From Candidatus Bathyanammoxibius amoris (GTDB lineage Bacteria; Planctomycetota; Brocadiia; Brocadiales; Bathyanammoxibiaceae), in contig JAMXCW010000007.1 of the NCBI GenBank assembly GCA_024451685.1, forward strand, positions 29,120 through 84,070: a stretch of DNA of 54,951 nucleotides, written 5' to 3'. Of the stretch, positions 8,512 to 15,858 are shown in pieces (the first letter of the stretch is position 1; every line of letters starts with the position of its first letter). The position numbers and the translations under genes are program-made. Under the pieces are notes generated by a model. It worked only from the letters and a program-made list of their open reading frames with translations. It was not told where the DNA came from and did no database searches.

Positions 8512-8539
8512 TTGACAATCTGGCGTCTTATGGTACACT
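8512..8539 (+). promoter_or_regulatory. Leaderless promoter of the 18-residue-repeat gene
   Basis: TTGACA (8512-8517), a 16-bp spacer and TACACT (8534-8539). The ATG at 8547 is 7 bp after the -10 box, so the transcript should begin at or next to the start codon. The -10 box overlaps the first, partial copy of the downstream tandem repeat (ACACTTTCCGGC versus GCACTTTCCGGC). Confidence 0.65.
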
Positions 8540-8546
8540 TTCCGGC

Positions 8547-8762
8547 ATGGACTGGCGTGAAACTCTAAAATCCCTGGGCCTCAGTGATGCACTTTCCGGC
8601 ATGGATTGGCGTAAAATCCCAAAATCCCTGGGCCTCAGTGATGCATTTTCCGGTATGGATTGGCGTAAAATCCCAAAATCCCTGGGCCTCAATGATGCAC
8701 TTTCCGGTATGGATTGGCGTAAAATCCCAAAATCCCTGGGCCTCAATGATGCACTTTCCGGC
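8547..8762 (+). repeat. Four tandem 54-bp repeats
   Basis: Units at 8547-8600, 8601-8654, 8655-8708 and 8709-8762 each encode one 18-residue block. Units 3 and 4 differ only at the last base (T versus C); unit 1 is the most diverged. The last 12 bases of the unit are also present just upstream of the first ATG, so the repeat extends into the promoter. Confidence 0.97.
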
Positions 8763-8846
8763 ATTAACCAGCGTTTTATCCTCATACTCCTTGCTGTCTT
8801 ATGGATTATATTTTCTGTTGCCCTTGTAATCTATTCAACTAAGTAA
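8547..8846 (+). CDS. Four-repeat small membrane protein
   Basis: A 99-residue protein: four copies of an 18-residue block of the form MDWRKIPKSLGLSDALSG, then INQRF and one C-terminal transmembrane helix (about 78-96, ILILLAVLWIIFSVALVIY) ending STK. Each block is amphipathic and begins with Met, so copy number could change without breaking the frame. No ribosome-binding site precedes the ATG; the promoter geometry predicts a leaderless mRNA. I recognise no family. The topology suggests a tail-anchored protein presenting repeats to the cytoplasm. The alternative, a non-coding minisatellite, is less likely because the non-repeated end encodes a clean membrane helix. Confidence 0.6.
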   Translation: MDWRETLKSLGLSDALSGMDWRKIPKSLGLSDAFSGMDWRKIPKSLGLNDALSGMDWRKIPKSLGLNDALSGINQRFILILLAVLWIIFSVALVIYSTK

Positions 8847-8882
8847 TAAGTAACAATTGTCCCTCGCGCGAGAGGAGGTAGA

Positions 8883-9095
8883 ATGAAAATGGCTGAAGAC
8901 AAGCACGGCTTTTCTTGTAGTTCTAAAAAAATAGGAATGGTTCTGGTTGGAGGCAGCATGTTATGCAGCTATGCCGCTCTGTTGGCGTTAGGGGGCTCAG
9001 CCGGGATAACAATATGGTTTCTTAGCTGGATACCGTTCTCTATCGGCGTTTATCTGAGCGGGAAAACTGTTTGTCCACGATTGCAGACTTGCTGA
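8883..9095 (+). CDS. Small two-helix membrane protein
   Basis: A 70-residue protein with GAGGAGG a few bases before the ATG, a very strong ribosome-binding site. After a polar N-terminus with CSS come two hydrophobic segments (about 17-37 and 42-60) separated by a short loop (GGSAG), and a short tail with two cysteines (CPRLQTC). It lies 36 bp after the repeat-protein gene on the same strand and may be co-transcribed. No family is recognised. Confidence 0.6.
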   Translation: MKMAEDKHGFSCSSKKIGMVLVGGSMLCSYAALLALGGSAGITIWFLSWIPFSIGVYLSGKTVCPRLQTC

Positions 9096-9102
9096 ACGGT
9101 CA

Positions 9103-9150
9103 TTTGTCTTCATACAGGACGCTGTAGACCTATCTACTGATAGGCATTTC
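9103..9150 (-). pseudogene. 48-bp fragment of gpsA duplicated
   Basis: This stretch matches 10154-10201, inside gpsA, at 44 of 48 positions. In the gpsA frame a GAG codon has become TAG, so it is a dead fragment. The last codons and stop of the TPR gene at 9134 are read from it in another frame. Beyond the 48 bp a weaker match continues with a one-base offset. Confidence 0.85.
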
Positions 9151-9979
9151 CCCAATCCGGCTCGCTTCCCTTCTTCAACTCCTCTAGAATCTTCTTTGCC
9201 TTTGCGATGGTACGTCTGTTTTCCAGGACTTTTGAAGGGAGAATATCGTCCGACTGTCTGGAAATGTGTTCCAAGGTTTTCCTGGCCTCTTCTTTATCAT
9301 TCTTATTCCAAAGGATTTTGGCCAGTGCTAACTGGTTCTTCAGCAGCTCAGGCCCTGCCACGACGGCCTTCGCCACATTGCTTTCTGCCTCACCCAGTTT
9401 TCCCTTGGATAGCTCAAGATCCGCCAGTAGCATATTGGGCAGTCCATACTCGCAGTCCGGGTCGAGCTCCGCCGCCTTCTTAAACAGCTTCTTTATCCCT
9501 CCGCCGGTTAGTCCACCCCTAAAAGAGAGCTTATTCACCGTCCTCCACAGTCCCAGATTGGCACCCAGCCAATAATATGCCTCGGCGCTTTCCGGGTCTG
9601 CATCTTTGGCTTTCTTGGCCCAACGCTGCCCCTCGTCAGTTAAGTCCGACAACTCATCTTTACCATTTGAAAAGTATGCCCCAAGCGTAAAATAGGCCTG
9701 AGCGAGCTTAACGTATACCCCGGAGAGGCTTTTTTCATCCCCCTTCGGGATTCCCTTCAACGCCTCCTCATATTTCTTTATCGCCGCATCGATGTCTTCC
9801 TTACCATTAGCCCCGGCCCGTTTCCCATATAATTCATCTCCTTGCTTCACGGTCTCCTGCCAGTCTGCAGCAACGCTAATAAACGGGTGGGCCGTGCACG
9901 CGACAACAAACAATATCAGGCAAAGAGCCTTGCTAATCGAAATAATTTTGTCGTGTATCGGGTTCATGTCGGGATTCAT
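9134..9979 (-). CDS. Exported TPR-like protein
   Basis: A 281-residue protein with an N-terminal signal segment (about residues 13-32, SKALCLILFVVACTAHPFIS, cleaved near VAA). It is followed by helical TPR-type repeats (SLSGVYVKLAQAYFTLGAYF, AEAYYWLGANLGLW, ELLKNQLALAKILWNKNDKEEARKTLEHI), probably a periplasmic scaffold. The ATG at 9979 is preferred over a GTG at 9994 because GAGGA lies about 9 bp upstream of it. Its C-terminal residues (NAYQ) and stop are encoded by a duplicated fragment of gpsA, so the natural C-terminus was probably lost or replaced by a rearrangement. It follows gpsA on the same strand after 105 bp. Confidence 0.75.
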   Translation of the reverse strand: MNPDMNPIHDKIISISKALCLILFVVACTAHPFISVAADWQETVKQGDELYGKRAGANGKEDIDAAIKKYEEALKGIPKGDEKSLSGVYVKLAQAYFTLGAYFSNGKDELSDLTDEGQRWAKKAKDADPESAEAYYWLGANLGLWRTVNKLSFRGGLTGGGIKKLFKKAAELDPDCEYGLPNMLLADLELSKGKLGEAESNVAKAVVAGPELLKNQLALAKILWNKNDKEEARKTLEHISRQSDDILPSKVLENRRTIAKAKKILEELKKGSEPDWGNAYQ

Positions 9980-10084
9980 TAGCGGATTCCTCACAATTCA
10001 AGGTGTAGAATAAATGATTAACCCTTTTCACTCTTCTCAGGGGATTAATAGAAATTCTCGCGTCAAAACGCAGCTAATTGGCAG

Positions 10085-11092
10085 CTATTCCAACTCTTCA
10101 AGTTCTGACCTGGGGGAGCGCATCATTAAATCGCTTACCGCGGCACGGGGGTCTTTGTCTTCGTACAGGACGTTGTAGACCTCTCTACTGATAGGCATCT
10201 CTACTTTATGTTTATCCGCCAGCAACTTGACCGAACGCGTCGTGAAGAAACCTTCGGCCACCTGCTCCATGCCCTCAAGCACCTCTTTTATCTTTTTCCC
10301 TCTTCCAATCTCAAGGCCGACGTGCCTGTTCCGTCCATAGGGACTGGCGCAGGTGGTAATCAGGTCGCCCAGTCCCGTGATTCCGCTGAACGTCGCCCTC
10401 TGCCCGCCCATCCTGACGCCCAGCCGGGTCATCTCCACCAGGCCCCTTGTGATGAGGGCCGCCTTGGTGTTATCTCCGAACCCCAGCCCCTCACATATCC
10501 CGGCGGCGATGGCTATAACGTTTTTCCCGGCCGCGCCTACCTCAACACCCACCATGTCGGGATTGGTATAGACCCGGAACCGGTCCGTAAAGAACGCCTC
10601 TTGTATCTCCTCACACATCTCTCCGCCGGAGACAACCACGGTGGTAGGTAGAGACCGCGCCACCTCTTCGGCGTGGCTGGGCCCCATCATAAGCGCAATC
10701 GGGACGTCGCCCAGGACGTCCCGTATAACCCCGCTTGCCAGTAAAAGCGTATCGTTCTCAATACCCTTGACCACACTCAACAACTTACCGCCGTTTACAT
10801 AGTGGGGCTTAAATCTCTCCATGACAGACCTGAGGTAAGGCGAAGGAACCGCCACGACGATAAGTTCCCGGCCATCGGCTGCCCGGGCCAGGTCACTGGT
10901 AAGCGGGAGGTCGGGGGGGATGGGGATGCCGGGGAGATATTTCACGTTCTCCCTCTTTTCCCTTATGAATTCGACGTACTCCTCTGTGTTTCCCCACAGC
11001 AGGACGTCGTGGCCCTTCTTGTGAAGCAGGAGCGATAAGGCGGTACCCCAACCGCCGTTGCCCAGAACGCAAATCCTTCTAAAGGGCTTCAT
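10085..11092 (-). CDS. gpsA: Glycerol-3-phosphate dehydrogenase [NAD(P)+]
   Basis: Makes sn-glycerol 3-phosphate from dihydroxyacetone phosphate, the entry to phospholipid synthesis; a cytoplasmic enzyme. 335 residues, the usual length. The Rossmann motif GNGGWGTALSLLLHKKGHDV is at residues 11-30. VVAVPSPYLR, KGIE, MMGPSHAEEVA, the conserved lysine in GAAGKNVIAIAAG and FGDNTKAALITRG are all present. It starts 3 bp after the glyA stop, so it is the last gene of prfB-glyA-gpsA. A 48-bp piece of its 3' part is duplicated downstream at 9103-9150. Confidence 0.95.
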   Translation of the reverse strand: MKPFRRICVLGNGGWGTALSLLLHKKGHDVLLWGNTEEYVEFIREKRENVKYLPGIPIPPDLPLTSDLARAADGRELIVVAVPSPYLRSVMERFKPHYVNGGKLLSVVKGIENDTLLLASGVIRDVLGDVPIALMMGPSHAEEVARSLPTTVVVSGGEMCEEIQEAFFTDRFRVYTNPDMVGVEVGAAGKNVIAIAAGICEGLGFGDNTKAALITRGLVEMTRLGVRMGGQRATFSGITGLGDLITTCASPYGRNRHVGLEIGRGKKIKEVLEGMEQVAEGFFTTRSVKLLADKHKVEMPISREVYNVLYEDKDPRAAVSDLMMRSPRSELEELE

Positions 11093-11095
11093 TTG

Positions 11096-12382
11096 CTATG
11101 ACTCTTCGGTAGGCACACTTTCTAAAAGGGGCGCGGAGACTGCCTCGTTTTCGTAAATCGGGAAAGAGGCACAAAAATCTCTTACCTCTTTATTAACACA
11201 TTTCTTGACCTCGTCATCCCTGGGGGCCGAAACCACACGGTCTATCCACGCCGCAATTGTCTGCATCTCTTGCTCCTTCATCCCCCGTGTGGTAGCGGCG
11301 GCGGCGCCTATTCTGATACCGCTGGTCTCAAAGGCTCCCCTCTCATCGAAGGGGATGAGGTTCTTGTTTACGTAGATACCCACGTCTGAGAGACAATCCT
11401 GCGCGTCCCTGCCGGATATATCCTTATTGGTCAAGTCAACCAGGAATAGGTGGTTATCCGTGCCCCCGGTCGGCACGTCAAATCCCCTGTTTATAAGTTC
11501 CTGTGCCAGGGCCCGGGCGTTTGCAACGGTCTGTTTCTGACGCTCACGGAACTCGTCGGTCATGGCCTCCTTAAAAGACACCGCCTTGGCCGCAATAATG
11601 TGCATAAGGGGCCCGCCCTGCATGCCGGGAAAGACCATCTGGTCAATCTTCGCCGCGTATTTCGACTTACAGAGCACGAAACCTCCACGCGGTCCGCCCA
11701 GCGTCTTGTGCGTGGTGGAGGTAACAAAGTCCGCATGCGGTACGGGGTCTGGATGCTGTTTGCCGGCTATGAGCCCGGCTATATGGGCCATGTCCACCAT
11801 GAGAAGCGCGCCCACATCATCGGCAATCTCTCTGAACTTCGTGAAATCTATCACGCGGGAGTACGCGCTGGCCCCTGCAATGATAAGGTCCGGCTGGAAG
11901 CTCCGGGCCTTATCCATAATTACGTCGTAATCGAGAAGCTTCGTCTCCCTGTCAACACCATAGGTCGCGGCCTCGTATATCTGTCCCGAAAAGTTCTTCC
12001 TGAAACCATGCGTAAGGTGCCCGCCGTGATTTATATTCATCCCAAGTATCTTGTGTTCGGGCGTAAGGGCCGCAAAATAGACGGCCATATTGGCCTGCGA
12101 ACCCGAGTGAGGCTGAACGTTGACATGCTCGGCGCCAAAGAGCTTCTTGGCCCTCTCTATCGCCAGCCTCTCCACCACGTCTACGTTGTCGCAACCACTG
12201 TAATACCTCTTATCCGGATAACCCTCGGCGTATTTATTGGTGAGGACAGAACCCTGGGCCTCAAGAACGGCAGGGGTGCAATAGTTCTCTGACGCTATAA
12301 GCTCAAGGTGAAACAGCTGCCGCTCTATCTCTCCCCTGATTGCCTGCCAGACCTCCTCGTCAACCCGTCTTAGCGCGTCCAT
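11096..12382 (-). CDS. glyA: Serine hydroxymethyltransferase
   Basis: Interconverts serine and glycine with tetrahydrofolate, using pyridoxal phosphate. 428 residues. Visible signatures are LIASENYCTPAVLEAQGS, NKYAEGYPDKRYYSGC, VNVQPHSGSQANMAVY, MVDMAHIAGL and the PLP lysine in TSTTHKTLGGPRGG. It has the usual length and an acidic C-terminal tail. It lies between prfB and gpsA with short gaps (56 and 3 bp), consistent with one transcript from the prfB promoter. Confidence 0.97.
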   Translation of the reverse strand: MDALRRVDEEVWQAIRGEIERQLFHLELIASENYCTPAVLEAQGSVLTNKYAEGYPDKRYYSGCDNVDVVERLAIERAKKLFGAEHVNVQPHSGSQANMAVYFAALTPEHKILGMNINHGGHLTHGFRKNFSGQIYEAATYGVDRETKLLDYDVIMDKARSFQPDLIIAGASAYSRVIDFTKFREIADDVGALLMVDMAHIAGLIAGKQHPDPVPHADFVTSTTHKTLGGPRGGFVLCKSKYAAKIDQMVFPGMQGGPLMHIIAAKAVSFKEAMTDEFRERQKQTVANARALAQELINRGFDVPTGGTDNHLFLVDLTNKDISGRDAQDCLSDVGIYVNKNLIPFDERGAFETSGIRIGAAAATTRGMKEQEMQTIAAWIDRVVSAPRDDEVKKCVNKEVRDFCASFPIYENEAVSAPLLESVPTEES

Positions 12383-12438
12383 TTACCCTCCTCTTTTCTC
12401 TTATTTGCGCCCCGTTTTACTCAAGAAACCCTGGCGGT

Positions 12439-13531
12439 CTAAGACCCCTGTTTCTCCAGTTTATGCCTGAGGTATGCGTCTATAAATTCGTCAATCTCAC
12501 CGTCCAGCACAGCCTGCGTGTTACCGGTCTCTTTACCGGTGCGTAAATCCTTTACCAGATTATACGGATGGAGCACGTACGACCGTATCTGGCGGCCCCA
12601 CGCAATCTCGCCCTTCTCATCGTACAGGGCCTCCCGCTCCTTCTCCCTTTCTTTCTCCTTCAACTGGTAAAGCCTTGCCATGAGCATACTCATGGCCGAT
12701 TTCCTGTTCTTGTGCTGAGAGCGTTCGCTCTGACACTGTACGACTACGCCCGTAGGGAGGTGGGTAATCCTAACGGCGGAGGAGGTCTTGTTTACGTGCT
12801 GACCGCCCGCGCCGCTTGCCCGGAAGGTGTTTACCTTGACATCTTCCGGCCGTATCTCCACCTCTTCTTCCTTCGCCATTTCAGGAACAACGTCTACAGC
12901 CGCAAAGGACGTGTGGCGTCTCCGGTTTGTGTCGAAAGGCGATATCCTCACAAGCCTGTGCACACCGACCTCCGCACGGAGGTACCCGTTGGCCCATTCA
13001 CCCTTCACGTGAACGACGGCCCTCTTGACACCCGCCTCTTCGCCCGGCTGTACGTCAACTACCTCATACGCGTAGTCGTTCCTCTCCATCCACCGGCAGT
13101 ACATCCTGAGGAGCATCGCAGCCCAATCACATGACTCGGTGCCCCCTGCTCCGGCGTGTACGCTCAGATATGCGTTACTACGGTCGTGTGGATGACCAAG
13201 CAAGGCCCTTAGCTCAACCCTCTCCAGCTTCTTTTCGAAGGCGCGTACATCCCGCTCCAGCTCCGGCGCGATAGTTTTGTCCTCATCGGCCAATTGGGTA
13301 AGCACAACAAGGTCTTCCCAGGAACTCTCCATCTCTTTGAATGGTGCGGTTATCTCTTTGAGGTTTTTGAGCTTCTTCAGGGTTTCCTGCGCTTTTTGCT
13401 TATCTTTCCAGATGTCCCCGGAAGCTATCCTTTTCTCCAGCAGCCTTTGCTCCTTCTCTTTGGCTGCCAGGTCAAAGAGAGTCTCTCAGACTTAGGAGGC
13501 GTTCACGGAGGGGGGTTACATCTTTTTTCAT
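12439..13531 (-). CDS. prfB: Peptide chain release factor 2 (programmed +1 frameshift)
   Basis: RF2 releases proteins at UGA and UAA. The 5' part is a 19-codon ORF from ATG at 13531 to an in-frame TGA (13472-13474). Reading then shifts +1 at CTT-TGA-C to continue DLAAKEKEQRLLEKR and on to the stop at 12439, giving 363 residues (E. coli RF2 has 365). The anticodon-like SPF motif (VRISPFDTNRRRHTSF) and the catalytic GGQ (SGAGGQHVNKTSSAVRI) are intact. The slippage site is conserved, but the upstream Shine-Dalgarno-like stimulator is weak (AGAGAC where E. coli has AGGGGG). RF2 level therefore probably feeds back on its own synthesis. It heads the prfB-glyA-gpsA operon. Confidence 0.95.
13471..13477 (-). 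promoter_or_regulatory. RF2 autoregulatory +1 frameshift site
   Basis: On the minus strand the heptamer reads CTTTGAC: peptidyl-tRNA-Leu slips from CUU to UUU and the next codon becomes GAC. It sits 18 codons after the ATG and joins two ORFs that together match full-length RF2. Confidence 0.95.
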
Positions 13532-13563
13532 ACTGCTAAACCTTCAGAATTGTTAAGTTCTTT

Positions 13564-13592
13564 TATTCTCAAGACCAAATATTCTCAAGACC
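13564..13592 (-). repeat. Pair of 13-bp direct repeats at the prfB transcription start
   Basis: GGTCTTGAGAATA occurs twice on the minus strand (13580-13592 and 13564-13576), separated by TTT, a 16-bp period. They begin 2 bp downstream of the prfB -10 box and so cover the start site and early leader. They could be an operator or a leader RNA feature. Confidence 0.6.
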
Positions 13593-13594
13593 GG

Positions 13595-13623
13595 ATTATA
13601 TTTTGGGGCAGTATAAAAGTCAA
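13595..13623 (-). promoter_or_regulatory. Promoter of prfB
   Basis: On the minus strand TTGACT (13618-13623), exactly 17 bp, then a perfect TATAAT (13595-13600). The predicted start is near 13588, giving a leader of about 57 nt. Confidence 0.8.
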
Positions 13624-13654
13624 ACTGTTTTTAATGCATTCTCCCATACCATAC

Positions 13655-13683
13655 TTGCACTAATAAATATTATGTAATAGAAT
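13655..13683 (+). promoter_or_regulatory. Promoter of rsmD
   Basis: TTGCAC (13655-13660), 17 bp, TAGAAT (13678-13683). The ATG at 13697 is 13 bp after the -10 box, so the leader would be about 7 nt, too short for a ribosome-binding site. A second -10-like TAAAAT (13685-13690) lies 6 bp before the ATG. Confidence 0.65.
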
Positions 13684-13696
13684 CTAAAATACGCCT

Positions 13697-14284
13697 ATGC
13701 GTGTGATAGCCGGCACAGCCAAAGGAAGACGTTTGTACTGCCCGAAAGGTCTGGGGATAAGGCCCGCACGGGACAGGGTCAAGGAGTCCCTTTTCAACAT
13801 TCTGGGAGACCTTGTAACCGGACGTCCCGCGCTCGACCTCTTCGCCGGCACGGGGGCCGTGGGCATAGAGGCACTCAGCAGGGGCGCTCAGTCCTGCCTG
13901 TTCGTAGAGAACAACGCCCCGGCGATAACCTGCATGCAGAGGAACCTTCGCACGGCAGGGCTTGAGTCCAGTGGCAAAATACTGAAGGTGGACGTGTTCA
14001 GGGTCTTGCCGCACCTCGTAAAAAAAGGCATGTACTTTGAACTGGCCTTTGTGGACCCCCCTTACAAGATTATAGAAGATGACAGGGACAGAAAAAGGCT
14101 CCTCAAACTCCTCGAGGACCTCGCAGAGCAAGACATACTTAGAGACCCCGGCATCGTCGTTGTGGAATACAGGGCCAAGAAGACGGAGCTTCCCGATAAA
14201 ATAGGCAGACTTGTACGTTTTGACGACAGGGGTTATGATATCACCCATCTCGGCTTCTGGCACCTTTCAGAAAAAGGCACGTAA
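13697..14284 (+). CDS. rsmD: 16S rRNA (guanine-966-N2)-methyltransferase
   Basis: Methylates G966 of 16S rRNA during 30S assembly using S-adenosylmethionine. 195 residues. It begins with the family hallmark MRVIAGTAKGRRLYCPKG and has RPARDRVKESLFNIL, the SAM-binding LDLFAGTGAVGIEALSRGA and the catalytic FVDPPYK (DPPY). No ribosome-binding site precedes the ATG; translation is probably nearly leaderless. ispE follows after 3 bp, so the two are co-transcribed. Confidence 0.93.
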   Translation: MRVIAGTAKGRRLYCPKGLGIRPARDRVKESLFNILGDLVTGRPALDLFAGTGAVGIEALSRGAQSCLFVENNAPAITCMQRNLRTAGLESSGKILKVDVFRVLPHLVKKGMYFELAFVDPPYKIIEDDRDRKRLLKLLEDLAEQDILRDPGIVVVEYRAKKTELPDKIGRLVRFDDRGYDITHLGFWHLSEKGT

Positions 14285-14287
14285 CCC

Positions 14288-15166
14288 GTGAACTCAAAGA
14301 CCGTTACCTTAACCGCCCCGGCTAAGATAAACCTGTTCCTGGAGGTACTGGGCAAGAGGCCCGACGGCTACCATGAGCTGGAGACCGTCATGCAGCAGAT
14401 AGACCTGGCAGACACCCTGACACTGGAGGAAACGGACGAGGGCATAGAACTGACCTGTACGGAACCAGACATCCCGTGCGATGAGACCAACCTTGTGTGG
14501 AAGGCCGCCCGCATCTTCCAGAGACAAGTCGCCGTAGATACAGGAGTTAGGGTGCATCTGACAAAGAGGATACCCGTTGCGGCGGGACTGGGCGGTGGAA
14601 GCTCCGACGCCGCCGCCATGCTGAAAGGCATGAACGCCTTGTGGGAGGCGGGCTTAAGCGAACCAAGCCTGATGGACATGGCCGCGGAGCTTGGTTCAGA
14701 CGTCCCTTTTTTCATAAAAGGCGGCACCGCATTGTGCAGAGGAAGAGGTGAAATCGTGACACCTCTGGCGGTCAGGCACAGGTTCTTTTATGTCCTCCTC
14801 TATCCCGACATTAAGGTCTCCACCGCCGAAGTTTATGGCAAGCTGAAAATTGATTTGACAAGAGAAAAAAAAGATGTTAATTTCGTACTATCTGCGCTTC
14901 TGTCTGAGGATATTGACACCTTAAACAATTCGCTCTTTAATAGACTAGAAACAGTAGCTTTAGAGTTATATCCGGAACTCAAAGGGTTTAAAAAACTTCT
15001 TGAGGGCTTTCTCCAGGGCGGGGTATTGCTATCGGGAAGCGGCTCTGCAATCTACGGCTGCTGCAAGAACCAAAAGGAGGCCAAGAACGTTAAAGAAGAG
15101 CTAAATAAACGGGGGGTAGAGAAGGCTTTTGTGGTATCAAGTTTGTCGCCTGCTTCGCTTATGTAA
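14288..15166 (+). CDS. ispE: 4-diphosphocytidyl-2-C-methyl-D-erythritol kinase
   Basis: Phosphorylates CDP-methylerythritol in the MEP route to isoprenoids. 292 residues with GTG start. GHMP-kinase motifs are visible: APAKINLFLEVLGKRPDGYHE near the N-terminus, the ATP-binding PVAAGLGGGSSDAAAML, GSDVPFFIKGGTALCRGRGE and the C-terminal GGVLLSGSGSAIYGCC. It sits between rsmD and spoVG. The same pathway's dxs is encoded at 48.5-50.4 kb of this window. Confidence 0.95.
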   Translation: MNSKTVTLTAPAKINLFLEVLGKRPDGYHELETVMQQIDLADTLTLEETDEGIELTCTEPDIPCDETNLVWKAARIFQRQVAVDTGVRVHLTKRIPVAAGLGGGSSDAAAMLKGMNALWEAGLSEPSLMDMAAELGSDVPFFIKGGTALCRGRGEIVTPLAVRHRFFYVLLYPDIKVSTAEVYGKLKIDLTREKKDVNFVLSALLSEDIDTLNNSLFNRLETVALELYPELKGFKKLLEGFLQGGVLLSGSGSAIYGCCKNQKEAKNVKEELNKRGVEKAFVVSSLSPASLM

Positions 15167-15189
15167 GCTAATGATAAGGGGGTGCTAAA

Positions 15190-15678
15190 GTGGAGATTAC
15201 AGAGATCAGAGTAAAACTAACCGAGGCCAAGAAGAATCGTTTGCAAGCCTTCTGCAGCATTACCATTGACAATGATTTTGTTGTAAGAGACCTTAAGGTC
15301 ATTGAGGGCCAAAAAGGGGCATTCGTGGCGATGCCCAGCAGGAAATTAACGGACAGGTGTCAAAAATGCGGCGGGAAGAACCATGTTCGAGCGAGTTACT
15401 GTAATGAGTGCGGTACAAAACTGGACGAGAGGCACGAGCTGAAGGGTGAAAGCGACTCCGCGGGAAAAGTAAAACTTTACGCAGACACCGCACACCCGAT
15501 AAATTCAAAATGCCGAGAATATATACAGGAACGCGTCCTGTCAATGTACAAGGAAGAATTGGAGAGGTCTACTCAACCGGGATATAAACCCCTGGACATG
15601 CCGGTTAATGTTGACTATGAAAACACGCACATTAAGAAGGACCAGGAGCAACGTTTTGGAGAGGGAATTTTACCCTAA
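15190..15678 (+). CDS. spoVG: SpoVG family protein with inserted zinc ribbon
   Basis: SpoVG proteins are small nucleic-acid-binding regulators. The N-terminal half (MEITEIRVKLTEAKKNRLQA, then FVVRDLKVIEGQKGAFVAMPSRK) and the later TAHPINSKCREYIQERVLSMYKEEL match the SpoVG core. Between them an insertion contains C57xxC60 and C71xxC74, a zinc-ribbon pattern absent from the roughly 85-97-residue Firmicutes proteins. Total length is 162, with an extra C-terminal tail. AAGGGGG lies before the GTG start. ispE next to spoVG is also seen in Bacillus, where the genes are near neighbours. An attenuator-like hairpin follows before ilvB. Confidence 0.85.
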   Translation: MEITEIRVKLTEAKKNRLQAFCSITIDNDFVVRDLKVIEGQKGAFVAMPSRKLTDRCQKCGGKNHVRASYCNECGTKLDERHELKGESDSAGKVKLYADTAHPINSKCREYIQERVLSMYKEELERSTQPGYKPLDMPVNVDYENTHIKKDQEQRFGEGILP

Positions 15679-15712
15679 AAATATTGTAAAGCCCACCGTA
15701 CGCCGATGTCTG

Positions 15713-15745
15713 GTGGTAATTTTGTTAGCAGGTCTGGCCACCTAA
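15713..15745 (+). CDS. Candidate branched-chain leader peptide
   Basis: GTG at 15713 opens a 10-codon ORF, VVILLAGLAT, ending TAA. Six of the ten codons specify Val, Ile or Leu, the end products of the ilv-leu genes downstream. The stop codon abuts the 5' arm of a long hairpin (15746-15805) followed by a T-rich run. This is the layout of a leader-peptide attenuator. Weaknesses: no clear ribosome-binding site, and the frame is open further upstream, so the true start is uncertain. Confidence 0.35.
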   Translation: MVILLAGLAT

Positions 15746-15819
15746 GTCGCCTGCCCACAAGATAAGGCCTTCTATGCCCCCTTATTTTGCAGTTGTGACG
15801 GCGACCCCCCTTTTTCTTT
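15746..15819 (+). terminator. Nested hairpin with T-run before ilvB (terminator or attenuator)
   Basis: Three nested stems: GTCGCC (15746-15751)/GGCGAC (15800-15805), then CACAA/TTGTG, then ATAAGG/CCTTAT around a short loop, followed by CCCCC and TTTTTCTTTC. It lies 67 bp after spoVG and about 40 bp before ilvB. It could simply end the spoVG transcript, or act as the attenuator of the ilv operon. Confidence 0.65.
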
Positions 15820-15858
15820 CTCGTTAACGTATTTTTGGAACGAAGGATGTTTTGAAAC

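Noticed and set aside
8547-8762. Regular repeats taken as a CRISPR array
   Set aside because: The 54-bp units are contiguous with no unique spacers, stay in one reading frame and lead into a membrane helix; no cas genes are near.
8528-8846. Open frames on the opposite strand and in a second plus frame across the 54-bp repeats
   Set aside because: A repeat length divisible by three keeps several frames open at once; only the frame at 8547 continues into a sensible membrane segment and has a promoter.
13472-13474. prfB read as a frameshifted pseudogene
   Set aside because: The shift falls exactly on the conserved CTT-TGA-C recoding site and the joined protein has the expected RF2 length.
15706-15765. 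Alternative ATG ORF (MSGGNFVSRSGHLSRLPTR) in the ilvB leader
   Set aside because: No ribosome-binding site and no branched-chain codon enrichment; it overlaps the better candidate in another frame.
15679-15858. T-box riboswitch before ilvB
   Set aside because: No T-box consensus (AGGGUGGNACCGCG) or specifier-loop layout is visible.
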